DNA of 64,000 nt from Streptomyces sp. NBC_00490 (GTDB taxonomy: Bacteria; Actinomycetota; Actinomycetes; Streptomycetales; Streptomycetaceae): positions 4,588,001 to 4,652,000 of the forward strand of contig NZ_CP107869.1 in assembly GCF_036013645.1 (NCBI RefSeq), written 5' to 3'. The position numbers and the translations under genes are program-made. Of the stretch, positions 44,902 to 56,564 are shown one piece after another (position 1 is the stretch's first letter; the number at the start of each line of letters is the position of its first letter). Below the pieces are notes generated by a model that saw nothing but the letters and a program-made list of their open reading frames with translations, was not told the DNA's origin and made no database searches.

Positions 44902-46350
44902 GTGAGCGCCATTCGCCCGGCAGCCGTCGTCGTTCTCGCAGCGGGTGAGGGCACCCGTATGAAGTCGGCCACACCCAAGGTCCTGCACGAGCTCTGCGGC
45001 CGCAGCCTCGTGGGCCATGTGCTCGCCGCAGCGCGGGAGTTGGACCCCGAGCATCTCGTCGTCGTCGTCGGCCACGCCCGCGAGAAGGTCACCGAGCACC
45101 TCGGCGTCATCGACCCCGGCGTACGCACCGCCGTCCAGGCGCAGCAGAACGGCACCGGGCACGCCGTGCGCATGGCGCTCGAAGAGCTGGGTGGTGTCGT
45201 CGACGGGACCGTCGTCGTCGTGTGCGGGGACACCCCCCTTCTCACCGGCGAGACCCTGCGCGCCCTCGCCGCCACCCACAGCGCCGACGGCAACGCCGTC
45301 ACCGTGCTCACCGCCGAGGTCCCCGACGCCACCGGCTACGGCCGTATCGTCCGCGACGGTGTCTCCGGCGCCGTCACCGGGATCGTCGAGCACAAGGACG
45401 CCTCCGAGTCGCAGCGCGCCATCCGTGAGATCAACTCCGGGGTGTTCGCGTTCGACGGGCAGCTCCTCGCCGACGCTCTCGGCAAGGTCCGCACCGACAA
45501 CTCGCAGGGCGAGGAGTACCTCACCGACGTCCTCGGGATCCTGCGCGAGGCCGGTCACCGCGTCGGCGCCTCCGTCGCCGGCGACCACCGCGAGATCGCC
45601 GGGATCAACAACCGGGTCCAGCTCAGCGAGGCCCGTCGCATCCTCAACGACCGCCTGCTGACCCGCGCCATGCTCGCCGGCGTCACCGTCATCGACCCGG
45701 CCACGACCTGGATCGACGTCACCGTCACCTTCGAGCAGGACGCCCTCGTCCACCCCGGCACCCAGCTGCACGGCACCACCCACATCGGCGAGGGCGCGGA
45801 GGTCGGCCCCAACAGCCGGCTCAGGGACACGGTGGTCGGAGCCGGCGCCCGCGTGGACAACACCGTCTCCGACGGCGCCCATGTCGGCCCGGACGCGACC
45901 GTGGGCCCGTACGCCTATCTGCGGCCCGGTACCCGTCTCGGCGCCAAGGGCAAGATCGGGACGTACGTCGAGACCAAGAACGCCTCGATCGGCGAGGGCA
46001 CCAAGGTTCCGCACCTCTCCTATGTCGGTGACGCCACGATCGGCGAGTACACCAACATCGGTGCCGCGAGCGTCTTCGTGAACTACGACGGACAGGACAA
46101 GCACCACACCACCGTCGGCTCGCACTGCCGCACCGGTTCGGACAATATGTTTGTGGCTCCTGTCACGGTCGGGGACGGCGCGTACACCGCCGCCGGGTCC
46201 GTGATCACGAAGGACGTGCCGCCCGGTTCGCTCGCTGTGGCCCGTGGTCAGCAGCGGAATATCGAGGGTTGGGTGGCCCGCAAGCGTCCGGGAAGCGCGC
46301 CCGCGAAGGCGGCCGAGGCGGCGTCTCGGCAGGTCGAGAGCGAAGACTGA
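44902..46350 (+). CDS. glmU: Bifunctional UDP-GlcNAc synthase GlmU
   Basis: 482 residues. The N-terminal uridyltransferase (1-230; LAAGEGTRMKSATPKVLHELCG signature) makes UDP-GlcNAc from GlcNAc-1-P. The C-terminal left-handed beta-helix acetyltransferase (about 255-460; hexapeptide repeats, NASIGEGTKVPHLSYVGDATIGEYTNIGA) acetylates GlcN-1-P. The product feeds peptidoglycan and teichoic acid synthesis. Start is the GTG at 44902, giving the usual family N-terminus VSAIRPAAVVVLAAGEG; the longer frame from 44833 adds unrelated residues. prs follows 75 bp downstream. Confidence 0.97.
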   Translation: MSAIRPAAVVVLAAGEGTRMKSATPKVLHELCGRSLVGHVLAAARELDPEHLVVVVGHAREKVTEHLGVIDPGVRTAVQAQQNGTGHAVRMALEELGGVVDGTVVVVCGDTPLLTGETLRALAATHSADGNAVTVLTAEVPDATGYGRIVRDGVSGAVTGIVEHKDASESQRAIREINSGVFAFDGQLLADALGKVRTDNSQGEEYLTDVLGILREAGHRVGASVAGDHREIAGINNRVQLSEARRILNDRLLTRAMLAGVTVIDPATTWIDVTVTFEQDALVHPGTQLHGTTHIGEGAEVGPNSRLRDTVVGAGARVDNTVSDGAHVGPDATVGPYAYLRPGTRLGAKGKIGTYVETKNASIGEGTKVPHLSYVGDATIGEYTNIGAASVFVNYDGQDKHHTTVGSHCRTGSDNMFVAPVTVGDGAYTAAGSVITKDVPPGSLAVARGQQRNIEGWVARKRPGSAPAKAAEAASRQVESED

Positions 46351-46425
46351 CCGGAAACGCGTGCGTCCGGGACGGCGTACCGTGATAAATGCACACCCAG
46401 TTGAGACACCTCTGAGGAGACAGCT

Positions 46426-47406
46426 GTGACCGGGATCAAGACGACCGGCGAGAAGAAGATGATGTTCTTCTCCGGCCGCGCCCACCCCGAGCTTGCCAAG
46501 GAGGTTGCCGAGCAGCTGGGCGTCGGGGTTGTCCCGACCAAGGCCTTCGACTTCGCCAACGGCGAGATCTACGTCCGCTACGAGGAGTCGGCGCGCGGCG
46601 CGGACTGCTTCGTGATCCAGAGCCACACGGCTCCGATCAACCAGTGGATCATGGAGCAGCTGATCATGATCGACGCGCTGAAGCGCGCGTCGGCCCGCTC
46701 CATCACCGTCATCGTGCCGTTCTACGGTTACGCGCGGCAGGACAAGAAGCACCGTGGGCGTGAACCGATCTCGGCGCGTCTGATCGCGGACCTGATGAAG
46801 ACGGCCGGTGCCGACCGCATCCTCACCGTCGATCTGCACACCGACCAGATCCAGGGCTTCTTCGACGGCCCGGTCGACCATCTCTTCGCCCTTCCGCTGC
46901 TCGCGGACTACGTGGGCAGGAAGGTCGACAGGTCCAAGCTGACGGTCGTCTCCCCGGACGCGGGCCGCGTGCGGGTCGCCGACCGCTGGTGCGACCGCCT
47001 CGGCGCGCCCCTGGCCATCGTGCACAAGCGGCGCGACAAGGACGTGGCGAACCAGGTGACCGTCCACGAGGTCGTGGGTGAGGTCAAGGGTCGTGTGTGC
47101 GTCCTCGTCGACGACATGATCGACACCGGTGGCACCATCTGCGCGGCCGCCGACGCCCTTTTCGCGCACGGTGCCGAGGACGTCATCGTCACCGCCACGC
47201 ACGGTGTGCTCTCCGGTCCGGCGGCCGACCGGCTCAAGAACTCGCGTGTGAGCGAGTTCGTGTTCACGGACACGCTGCCGACGCCGGGCGAGCTGGGCGC
47301 GGACCTGGACAAGATCACGGTCCTGTCCATCGCGCCGACGATCGCGAGCGCGGTGCGTGAGGTGTTCGAGGACGGTTCGGTGACGAGCCTCTTCGACGAG
47401 CACTAG
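46426..47406 (+). CDS. prs: Ribose-phosphate diphosphokinase (PRPP synthetase)
   Basis: 326 residues. Makes PRPP from ribose 5-phosphate and ATP for purine, pyrimidine, His and Trp synthesis. Seen: FSGRAHPELAKEVAEQLGV, ATP-site FANGEIYVRYEESARG, the signature VDLHTDQIQGFFDGPVDHL, the flexible-loop KHKRRDKDVANQ and the PRPP loop VLVDDMIDTGGTI. GTG start at 46426 with GAGGAGA upstream. Same strand as glmU and rplY. Confidence 0.97.
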   Translation: MTGIKTTGEKKMMFFSGRAHPELAKEVAEQLGVGVVPTKAFDFANGEIYVRYEESARGADCFVIQSHTAPINQWIMEQLIMIDALKRASARSITVIVPFYGYARQDKKHRGREPISARLIADLMKTAGADRILTVDLHTDQIQGFFDGPVDHLFALPLLADYVGRKVDRSKLTVVSPDAGRVRVADRWCDRLGAPLAIVHKRRDKDVANQVTVHEVVGEVKGRVCVLVDDMIDTGGTICAAADALFAHGAEDVIVTATHGVLSGPAADRLKNSRVSEFVFTDTLPTPGELGADLDKITVLSIAPTIASAVREVFEDGSVTSLFDEH

Positions 47407-47449
47407 GTCTCGCACCTGCGGAAGAACGCTTCTGCATGATCGATTTTTC

Positions 47450-47503
47450 TACGGCCTCCCCTGCCGAGTAGACTGCGCGAGTTGCTCGGCGAGGGAGGCC
47501 GTA
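47450..47503 (+). promoter_or_regulatory. Long inverted repeat upstream of rplY
   Basis: TACGGCCTCCCCTGCCGAG (47450-47468) and 47485-47503 are complementary over 19 positions with two mismatches, around a 16-nt spacer that starts TAGACT, a possible -10 box. The repeat ends 104 bp before the L25 start. It could be a terminator of prs, an operator over the rplY promoter, or a leader structure for autogenous control. Confidence 0.55.
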
Positions 47504-47607
47504 CCTGTTCACACAGGTGTGGCGCTCCGTTATCGACGCGCTCTTCGTAGCAGGCCGATGGTTTGGCCGGGTGACCACCTTCCCCAACTGTTCTACGAGG
47601 AGCGACC

Positions 47608-48192
47608 ATGGCTGACGTCAAGCTCACCGCCGAGACCCGTACCGAGTTCGGCAAGGGTGCGGCCCGCCGTATCCGCCGTGACAGCAAGGTTCCCGCCGTT
47701 GTCTACGGTCACGGTGCCGACCCGGTCCACATCACCCTGCCGGGCCACGAGCTGAACCTCGCCCTGCGTACCCCGAACGTCCTGCTCACCCTGGACATCG
47801 AGGGCAAGAGCCAGCTGGCGATCCCGAAGGCCGTCCAGCGCGACGCCATCAAGGGCTTCCTGGAGCACGTCGACCTGCTGCTCGTGAACCGCGGCGAGAA
47901 GGTCAACGTCGAGGTCTACGTGCACACCGAGGGCGAGCTGGCGCCGGGCGCCTTCCTGCTCGAGCACGTGCTGAGCACGCTGAACGTCGAGGCCGAGGCC
48001 ACGCACATCCCGGAGTCGGTCACCGTCTCCATCGCGGGCCTGGCGGCCGGCGACTCCATCCTCGCCAAGGACATCCCGCTGCCCGAGGGCACCACGCTGG
48101 CGACCGACGAGGACGCGGTCGTTCTCCAGATCCTGGCCGCCCAGGCCGAGGAGGCCCCGGCGGACGCCGAGGCCGAGGCCACCGAGGCCTGA
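47608..48192 (+). CDS. rplY: 50S ribosomal protein L25, Ctc type
   Basis: 194 residues: N-terminal L25 5S-rRNA-binding domain (1-92; VKLTAETRTEFGKGAARRIRRDSKVPAVVYG) plus the TL5/Ctc C-terminal beta domain (93-180) and an acidic Ala/Glu tail (AEEAPADAEAEATEA). Binds 5S rRNA in the large subunit and in many bacteria is a general-stress protein. ATG at 47608 with ACGAGGAG upstream. Followed by a hairpin and then pth. Confidence 0.96.
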   Translation: MADVKLTAETRTEFGKGAARRIRRDSKVPAVVYGHGADPVHITLPGHELNLALRTPNVLLTLDIEGKSQLAIPKAVQRDAIKGFLEHVDLLLVNRGEKVNVEVYVHTEGELAPGAFLLEHVLSTLNVEAEATHIPESVTVSIAGLAAGDSILAKDIPLPEGTTLATDEDAVVLQILAAQAEEAPADAEAEATEA

Positions 48193-48212
48193 TCCTCCCC
48201 GCAACAGCGACT

Positions 48213-48246
48213 GCCGGCCGCCGCTCCCCTCGGGGGCGGCGGTCGG
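48213..48246 (+). terminator. Hairpin between rplY and pth
   Basis: GCCGGCCGCCGC (48213-48224) pairs with 48235-48246 through 12 bp including one G-U, with a C/G-rich loop. About 20 bp after the rplY stop. Confidence 0.6.
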
Positions 48247-48273
48247 CGCGTATCGAGGGACCGTGAAGGAGAC

Positions 48274-48876
48274 ATGGACGTGACGACCGATGCCAGCGGG
48301 CCCTGGCTGATCGTCGGCCTCGGCAACCCCGGGCCGGAGTACGCGGCCAACCGGCACAACGTCGGTTTCATGGTGGCCGATCTGCTGGCCGAGCGGATCG
48401 GGGGGAGGTTCAAGCGGGCCGGCAAGGCGCAGGCGCAGGTCGTGGAGGGGCGGATCGGGCCGCCCGGGCCGCTGAACCGCCGGGTGATCCTGGCCAAGCC
48501 GATGTCGTACATGAACCTGTCCGGCGGGCCGGTGAACGCGCTCAAGGACTTCTACAAGGTGCCCGTCGCCAACATCGTGGCGATCCATGACGAGCTGGAC
48601 ATCGACTACGGAACGCTGCGGATCAAGCTCGGCGGCGGCGACAACGGACACAACGGTCTGAAGTCGATGACGAAGGCGTTCACCGCGGAGTACCACCGGG
48701 TGCGGTTCGGGATCGGGCGGCCGCCGGGACGTATGCAGGTCGCCGACTTCGTACTGAAGGACTTCTCCTCGACCGAGCGCAAGGAGCTCGGCTACTTCGT
48801 GGACCGGGCCGCGGACGCCGTGGAGTGTCTGGTCATCGAGGGGCTGGAGCGGGCGCAAAGCACGTACAACTCCTGA
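48274..48876 (+). CDS. pth: Peptidyl-tRNA hydrolase
   Basis: 200 residues. Frees tRNA from prematurely released peptidyl-tRNA. Seen: [19 protein letters not shown] with catalytic His, [27 protein letters not shown] and [16 protein letters not shown] at 48274 with AAGGAG upstream. It follows rplY on the same strand, the common actinobacterial translation-quality pair. Confidence 0.96.
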   Translation: MDVTTDASGPWLIVGLGNPGPEYAANRHNVGFMVADLLAERIGGRFKRAGKAQAQVVEGRIGPPGPLNRRVILAKPMSYMNLSGGPVNALKDFYKVPVANIVAIHDELDIDYGTLRIKLGGGDNGHNGLKSMTKAFTAEYHRVRFGIGRPPGRMQVADFVLKDFSSTERKELGYFVDRAADAVECLVIEGLERAQSTYNS

Positions 48877-48917
48877 CTTGTCACCCGCCGAGTTGACGGG
48901 CTGATCAGGCATGGCCA

Positions 48918-49433
48918 ATGATCCCCGCCATGCCTGCCACCGCCGCCAAGTCCCGTCAGGCCTCCCGCCCGGCCTCGGTCGCCGCCCTCCGTTTCGGACG
49001 GCTCGCGGCGATGGGCACGGTCGCGGCGCTGATCCTGATCGCGGGGGTGTGGGCGTCGTGGGGCACCGCGCAGCACGTGCTGCTGACCAAGGGCCGGGAG
49101 AGCGGCACGATCGAGGTGACGCGGTGCGAGGACGACATCTGCACCGGGCCGTACACGCCGATCTCGGAGGGGTCCACGCCGCGCGCGAAGGTCGTCATCG
49201 AGAAGACGGTCGCGGTGCGGAAGGGACAGACGTACACCGTCGTCGTGAAGCCCAGCAGTGACGACGTCGTCCGCTCCGGGCCGGCCGGGATCCTCTACGC
49301 CTGGGTTCCGCTGGGCGGCGCGCTGCTGCTGGCGTCGGTCGTCGTCGCGGGCGGACTGGGGCGCACGCGGGGCGCGTGGGTCATGGCGGGGGCGGGAATC
49401 GCACTTCTCACCGCCGCTTTCGTGACCATCTGA
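48918..49433 (+). CDS. Membrane protein, 171 residues
   Basis: N-terminal span (about 27-50), an external or loop domain with one CEDDIC cysteine pair (about 70-75), and two C-terminal spans (about 122-144, 149-170). I recognise no family. ATG at 48918 chosen; the ATG at 48930 is possible since neither has a clear ribosome site. It lies 41 bp after pth on the same strand. Confidence 0.75.
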   Translation: MIPAMPATAAKSRQASRPASVAALRFGRLAAMGTVAALILIAGVWASWGTAQHVLLTKGRESGTIEVTRCEDDICTGPYTPISEGSTPRAKVVIEKTVAVRKGQTYTVVVKPSSDDVVRSGPAGILYAWVPLGGALLLASVVVAGGLGRTRGAWVMAGAGIALLTAAFVTI

Positions 49434-49566
49434 CGGCTTTCGCGGTTCTCCACATCTGTGGAGGACCTGAGCGTTGCCTGTTCGTGATTGACCTTGGGTC
49501 AGGCGGGGTGGAAGCTGAGCCGCCCCCTCCACATCTTCCCTGTCACATCTCGAAGATGGACTGCCC

Positions 49567-50241
49567 ATGCGTACCCTCCCCCGGGCCGGCGCCTTGTCCG
49601 CCGTCGCCGTGGCCGCCCTGCTCGCGGCCCCCTCCGCCCACGCCACCCCTCCCGGTGACAACGGCACAGTGAAAATCCACGACGCCTCCACCGGCGAAGA
49701 GCTGCGCCGCAACGAGCCGCACGTGTGCACCTTCTATCTGGACGCCTTCGGCTTCGACAGCGTCCAGGAGGTCGACTGGCACATCGAGGCCTGGGCCCCG
49801 ACGGCCGGCGTCAAGGGCGAGACCGTGAAGTCCGGCGAGATCACCCTGGACGGCGAGGGTCACGGCCGTACGGAGGACCTGTCGCTGCCGGACGGCCACT
49901 ACAAGCTGTTCTGGAACTTCGACGGCGAGAAGGGATCCGCCAAGCACAAGGTGTTCTGGACGGACTGCGAGGACTCCGACGACGGCAACCCGGGTGACGG
50001 TACGGCGACGCCGTCCGCCTCGGCCTCCGCCTCCGCTTCCGCCTCCCCGTCGGCCTCCGCCTCGCAGCCCGCCGGGGCCCCGGGAACCCCGTCCGCCTCC
50101 TCCTCCCCGTCCGCCCAGGGCACCGGCGGCGACCTCGCCGAGACCGGCAACGGCGCCCCCGTCGGCCTGCTGGGCGGTGTCGCGGCCGCACTGGTCGCCG
50201 CGGGCGGCTACCTGGTGTTCCGGCGCCGGAAGGCGTCGTAG
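49567..50241 (+). CDS. Sortase-anchored surface protein (LAETG signal)
   Basis: 224 residues. Signal peptide (about 1-27), a mature beta-type domain (about 30-140) with two cysteines (VCTFYLDAFGFD; TDCEDSDD), a long Ser/Ala/Pro stalk (about 150-195), then the sorting signal LAETGNG (about 197-203), a hydrophobic helix and the basic tail FRRRKAS. LAxTG is the motif used by the class E sortases of Streptomyces, so it should be linked to the wall. ATG at 49567. The mature domain is not one I can name. Confidence 0.9.
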   Translation: MRTLPRAGALSAVAVAALLAAPSAHATPPGDNGTVKIHDASTGEELRRNEPHVCTFYLDAFGFDSVQEVDWHIEAWAPTAGVKGETVKSGEITLDGEGHGRTEDLSLPDGHYKLFWNFDGEKGSAKHKVFWTDCEDSDDGNPGDGTATPSASASASASASPSASASQPAGAPGTPSASSSPSAQGTGGDLAETGNGAPVGLLGGVAAALVAAGGYLVFRRRKAS

Positions 50242-50256
50242 GGCCGGAAGGCTCGC

Positions 50257-50305
50257 ACATGGCGGTGCCCCCGAGCCGGTACGAGGCTCGGGGGCACCGC
50301 CATGT
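50257..50305. terminator. Long bidirectional terminator between convergent genes
   Basis: Perfect 21-bp stem (50257-50277 with 50285-50305) and 7-nt loop, between the sortase substrate and ppc, whose stops face each other. Confidence 0.88.
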
Positions 50306-50318
50306 CCGCAGGAGACCG

Positions 50319-53060
<2,742 letters not shown>

Positions 53061-53255
53061 AGGTGCGGCTCCTTGCAGTGTTGAAGCTCGTCCGGGAGGG
53101 AACCCGGGACCGGTCGAGCGGCTGCTGCCGCATACGGACCGGACATCCGGGAAGAATCGAGAGCGGACCGCGCTGTCCGAACGACTCCAGGATAGGTGTC
53201 CGTGCAGACGCGCAGACTCTCGGGCTCTTGCCGTCGGACGACGCGCTGCCATACT

Positions 53256-53282
53256 TACGACGCCGTAGGTTACGGAACCGTA
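53256..53282. promoter_or_regulatory. Tandem palindromes upstream of the desaturase gene
   Basis: TACGACGCCGTA (53256-53267, one mismatched pair) and TACGG-AA-CCGTA (53271-53282, perfect arms), 15 bp start to start, about 80-105 bp upstream of the desaturase ATG. The TetR gene coupled to the desaturase is the natural candidate to bind here. The rest of the 302-bp gap (53061-53362) holds the ppc leader and shows nothing else. Confidence 0.6.
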
Positions 53283-53362
53283 GGGAAGTCCCGCTCTCCT
53301 TCCAGAGGCTCCGCTGACCAGGCCCTTGTCACAAAACCCTCGAACCCCACAGGGGACGCCCC

Positions 53363-54370
53363 ATGACCACAAGCTCCGATGTGATCGAAGACGCCCCGGC
53401 GCCCGACGATCCCTCGATGCCGTCCGCCACCCTGGGCGGCGAGCAGAAGCGTTCGCTCGAGCAGATCACCCTGCTGCTCTTCATCATCGTTCCGTTCCTC
53501 GCCGTGCTCACGGCGGTACCGCTGGCGTGGGGCTGGGGGGTGAGCTGGCTGGACCTCGGCCTGCTCGTCTTCATGTACTTCCTCGGCTGCCACGGCATCA
53601 CGATCGGCTTCCACCGCTACTTCACCCACGGCTCCTTCAAGGCCAAGCGCCCGCTGCGGATCGCGCTGGCGATCGCGGGGTCGATGGCGGTCGAGGGGCC
53701 CCTGGTCCGGTGGGTCGCCGACCATCGCAAGCACCACAAGTTCTCGGACGCGGACGGCGACCCGCACTCCCCGTGGCGGTTCGGCGAAACGATTCCGGCG
53801 CTGATGAAGGGCCTGTGGTGGGCGCACATCGGCTGGATGTTCGACGAGGAGCAGACCCCGCAGGAGAAGTACGCGCCGGATCTGATCAAGGACACGGCGA
53901 TCCGTCGGATCTCCCGGGGCTTCATCTTCTGGGCGATGCTCTCCCTGGCCATCCCTCCGCTGGTCGGCGGTCTGGTGACGATGTCGTGGTGGGGCGCGTT
54001 CACGGCGTTCCTGTGGGGCTCGCTGGTCCGGGTCTGTCTGCTGCACCACGTGACGTGGTCGATCAACTCGATCTGCCACGCGGTGGGCAAGCGGCCGTTC
54101 AAGTCGCGGGACCGCTCGGGCAACGTGTGGTGGCTGGCGGTGCTGTCGTGCGGTGAGTCGTGGCACAACCTGCACCACGCCGACCCGACCTCCGCGCGGC
54201 ACGGGGTGGAGCGCGGTCAGATCGACTCCTCGGCGCGGCTGATCCGCTGGTTCGAGATGTTCGGCTGGGCGTACGACGTCCGCTGGCCGTCACGCTCGCG
54301 TATCGATTCGCGCCGTAACACCGACGAAGGCGGCTCCCGACGCGGGAAGGAACCCGCGAAGGCGGCATGA
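53363..54370 (+). CDS. Acyl-CoA/acyl-lipid fatty-acid desaturase
   Basis: 335 residues. Membrane di-iron desaturase introducing a double bond into fatty acyl chains, adjusting membrane fluidity. Three histidine boxes are seen: HRYFTH (about 90), HRKHH (about 127) and [14 protein letters not shown] (about 273), with four membrane spans between. Cytoplasmic N-terminus and a charged tail. ATG at 53363 with AGGGGA upstream. Its stop overlaps the TetR start by four bases (ATGA), so the enzyme and its probable regulator are translated together. Confidence 0.95.
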   Translation: MTTSSDVIEDAPAPDDPSMPSATLGGEQKRSLEQITLLLFIIVPFLAVLTAVPLAWGWGVSWLDLGLLVFMYFLGCHGITIGFHRYFTHGSFKAKRPLRIALAIAGSMAVEGPLVRWVADHRKHHKFSDADGDPHSPWRFGETIPALMKGLWWAHIGWMFDEEQTPQEKYAPDLIKDTAIRRISRGFIFWAMLSLAIPPLVGGLVTMSWWGAFTAFLWGSLVRVCLLHHVTWSINSICHAVGKRPFKSRDRSGNVWWLAVLSCGESWHNLHHADPTSARHGVERGQIDSSARLIRWFEMFGWAYDVRWPSRSRIDSRRNTDEGGSRRGKEPAKAA

Positions 54371-55044
54371 TTGACGCCGTGGCGACCGACTCAAGCAGCA
54401 CCGAGAGCAATGAGAAGCCGAGGCGCACGCGCCGCACCCGGATGACGGGAGCCGAGCGTCGTCAGCAGCTGCTGGAGATCGGTCGCACCCTCTTCGCCGC
54501 CAAGGGGTTCGAGGGCACGTCGGTGGAGGAGATCGCGGCGAAGGCCGGGGTGTCCAAGCCGGTGGTGTACGAGCACTTCGGCGGCAAGGAAGGCCTGTAC
54601 GCGGTGGTGGTGGACCGTGAGATGCGGCGCCTGCTCGACATGGTCACGAGTTCCCTGACCGCCGGCCATCCCCGCGAGCTCCTCGAACAGGCGGCCTTCG
54701 CGCTCCTGGACTACATCGAGGAGTACACGGACGGCTTCCGCATCCTGGTCCGTGACTCCCCCATCCCGCAGTCGACGGGGACCTTCGCCTCGCTGATCTC
54801 GGACATCGCCACCCAGGTGGAGGACATCCTGGGCCGCGAGTTCAAGAGCCGCGGCTTCGACCCGAAACTGGCCCCGCTGTACGCCCAGGCGCTGGTCGGC
54901 ATGGTCGCGCTGACCGGCCAGTGGTGGCTGGACGTGCGCCGTCCGAAGAAGGCGGAGGTCGCCGCGCACCTGGTGAACCTGTCGTGGCACGGGCTGGACG
55001 GGCTGGAGCAGAAGCCGCACCTGATAGGGCGCCGCAAGAGCTGA
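54367..55044 (+). CDS. TetR-family regulator coupled to the desaturase
   Basis: 225 residues. HTH (about 27-75): RRQQLLEIGRTLFAAKGFEGTSVEEIAAKAGVSKPVVYEHFGGKEGLY, then a helical ligand domain. A basic N-terminal tail (KPRRTRRTRMTG) precedes the HTH. Probably a fatty-acid-responsive regulator acting on the two palindromes upstream of the desaturase. ATG at 54367 within the desaturase stop. A 10-bp hairpin overlaps its own stop (55027-55058). Confidence 0.93.
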   Translation: MIDAVATDSSSTESNEKPRRTRRTRMTGAERRQQLLEIGRTLFAAKGFEGTSVEEIAAKAGVSKPVVYEHFGGKEGLYAVVVDREMRRLLDMVTSSLTAGHPRELLEQAAFALLDYIEEYTDGFRILVRDSPIPQSTGTFASLISDIATQVEDILGREFKSRGFDPKLAPLYAQALVGMVALTGQWWLDVRRPKKAEVAAHLVNLSWHGLDGLEQKPHLIGRRKS

Positions 55045-55058
55045 GTCCTGCGGCGCCC
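55027..55058 (+). terminator. Hairpin overlapping the TetR stop codon
   Basis: GGGCGCCGCA (55027-55036) with TGCGGCGCCC (55049-55058), perfect 10-bp stem and 12-nt loop. It spans the end of the TetR frame and faces the convergent CsbD-like gene. Confidence 0.65.
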
Positions 55059-55076
55059 TGTGGGGTCACTGTGGGG

Positions 55077-55250
55077 TCAGTGCTTGAAGGCGTCCTTGGT
55101 CTTCTCCTTGGCCTGGCGCATGTCGCCCTTGGCCTGTCCGGTGCGACCCTCGCCGGTCATCCGTTCGTTGCCGACCGCGCGACCCATGGCCTCCTTGGCC
55201 TTGCCCTTGGCCTGTTCCTTCTTCGCCCGGGCTTTCTGTTCCTTCGCCAC
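55077..55250 (-). CDS. CsbD-like small stress protein
   Basis: 57 residues, extremely rich in Lys, Ala and Glu (VAKEQKARAKKEQAKGKAKE...GEGRTGQAKGDMRQAKEKTKDAFKH), matching the CsbD family of small, poorly structured stress proteins. GTG start at 55250, with GGGGAG about nine bases upstream. Stands alone. Confidence 0.82.
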   Translation of the reverse strand: MAKEQKARAKKEQAKGKAKEAMGRAVGNERMTGEGRTGQAKGDMRQAKEKTKDAFKH

Positions 55251-55316
55251 GTCACTCACTCCCCGGCTCGATCGTTCCCCCGCTGTCACTCCGGCGAGTG
55301 GCCCGTGGCGGAGGGC

Positions 55317-55679
55317 TCAAACAACCGGCTCCAGAAACTCCAGCCGGTTGCCGACGGGGTCGTGGGAGTAGAAGCGCCGGTGTCCCGGCAGGTCCGCGTC
55401 CCAGGTCACCTCGGCGCCGCGGGCCCGGAGCCGGGCGGCGTAGGTCTCGATGTCCGTGACCCGCAGCCCGGGGTGGGCCTTTTCGGCGGGTCTGAAGTCG
55501 TCCTCGATCCCCAGATGCAGTTGCACGGTCCCCGCCCGGAACCAGCACCCGCCGCGCGCGGCGAGCACCGGCGGCTTGGGGATCTCCGCCATGCCGAGCA
55601 CGCCCGCGTAGTACGCCCGCAGCCGGTCCTCGGAGCCCGGCGGCGCGGCGAGCTGGACGTGGTCGACCCCGGTGAGCAT
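55317..55679 (-). CDS. Glyoxalase/VOC-family protein
   Basis: 120 residues, one VOC module: VDHVQLAAPPGSEDRLRAYYAGVLGM, GCWFRAGTVQLHLGIEDDF and GHRRFYSHDPVGNRLEFLEP, with candidate metal ligands His7, His55 and the final Glu. Function unspecified; VOC proteins include isomerases, dioxygenases and resistance proteins. Its ATG (55679) shares one base with the tam stop (TGATG), so it is coupled to tam. Confidence 0.88.
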   Translation of the reverse strand: MLTGVDHVQLAAPPGSEDRLRAYYAGVLGMAEIPKPPVLAARGGCWFRAGTVQLHLGIEDDFRPAEKAHPGLRVTDIETYAARLRARGAEVTWDADLPGHRRFYSHDPVGNRLEFLEPVV

Positions 55680-56476
55680 CACTGCCCCTTGCGGGCGACG
55701 GCGAAGATCCGGCGGAACGGGAAGGGAGTGCCGTGCGGTCCCGCCGGATAGGCCTTGCGCAGGGCGTCCCGGTAGCGGCTCACGAAGTCGTCGCGGGTCC
55801 GCGGATCGTCGGCGAGGGCGGTGAGGACGGGCCGCAGTCCCGTCCCCTTCACCCAGTCCAGGACGGGGTCCTCGCCGGTGAGGAGATGGATGTACGTCGT
55901 CTCCCACACGTCGGCCGTGCAGCCGAGGGCGGTCAGGTGCTCCAGATAGGTCTCGGGGGTGAGGACGGCGTCGTCGTGGCGCAGGAGGTCGCCGAGGCCG
56001 CTGGTGTGGGCGAGTTCGCGCATCAGCTGGTGGCTGGGGGCGCCGAAGTTCCCGGGCACCTGGAAGGCGAAGGTGCCGCCCGGCGCGAGCCCCGCGATCC
56101 AGTCGGCGAAGCGCTCCGCATGGCCGGGGACCCACTGCAGCGTGGCGTTGCTGACGATGAGGTCGTACGGCTGTGCGGGCGTCCAGGTGCGAACGTCGGC
56201 GTGGGCGAAGTCGAGGCGGCCGCCGCCCGGTGTGGGGCCCTCGTGCTCGGTGCGGGCCCGGTCGAGCATCTCGGGCGAGTTGTCGTAGCCGGTGACGCGG
56301 GCGGTGGGCCAGCGGTCGGCGAGGACGGCGGTGACGTTGCCGGGGCCGCAGCCGAGGTCGGCGATGCGGGGCGCCTCCTCGGTGGGCAGGCCGGGGACGC
56401 GCGCGAGGAGGTCCGCGAAGGGGCGGGCGCGGTGGTCGGCGTGGCGCAGGTACTGGGCGGGGTCCCAAGTCGTCAT
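55679..56476 (-). CDS. tam: Trans-aconitate 2-methyltransferase
   Basis: 265 residues. Methylates trans-aconitate, an aconitase inhibitor formed spontaneously from cis-aconitate, relieving the TCA cycle. Seen: AdoMet motif I IADLGCGPGNVTAVLADRWP, VTGYDNSPEML, VSNATLQWVPGHAERF and the C-terminal Tam-type RYRDALRKAYP. ATG at 56476. Divergent from the MarR-type gene tamR, with paired palindromes between. Confidence 0.93.
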   Translation of the reverse strand: MTTWDPAQYLRHADHRARPFADLLARVPGLPTEEAPRIADLGCGPGNVTAVLADRWPTARVTGYDNSPEMLDRARTEHEGPTPGGGRLDFAHADVRTWTPAQPYDLIVSNATLQWVPGHAERFADWIAGLAPGGTFAFQVPGNFGAPSHQLMRELAHTSGLGDLLRHDDAVLTPETYLEHLTALGCTADVWETTYIHLLTGEDPVLDWVKGTGLRPVLTALADDPRTRDDFVSRYRDALRKAYPAGPHGTPFPFRRIFAVARKGQ

Positions 56477-56500
56477 GGATCCACTGTGACCCTCGATTTA

Positions 56501-56530
56501 TCTCGACGTCAAGAGACTTCACGTCAAGAG
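56501..56530. promoter_or_regulatory. TamR operators between tam and tamR
   Basis: TCTCGACGTCAAGA (56501-56514, imperfect dyad) and CTTCACGTCAAGAG (56517-56530), overlapping copies of the word CGTCAAGAGACT, in the 88-bp divergent gap. They fit the binding pattern of MarR-family TamR, which in S. coelicolor controls tam and itself. Confidence 0.75.
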
Positions 56531-56564
56531 ACTCCACATCGACACAACCACTAGACTGATCGCC

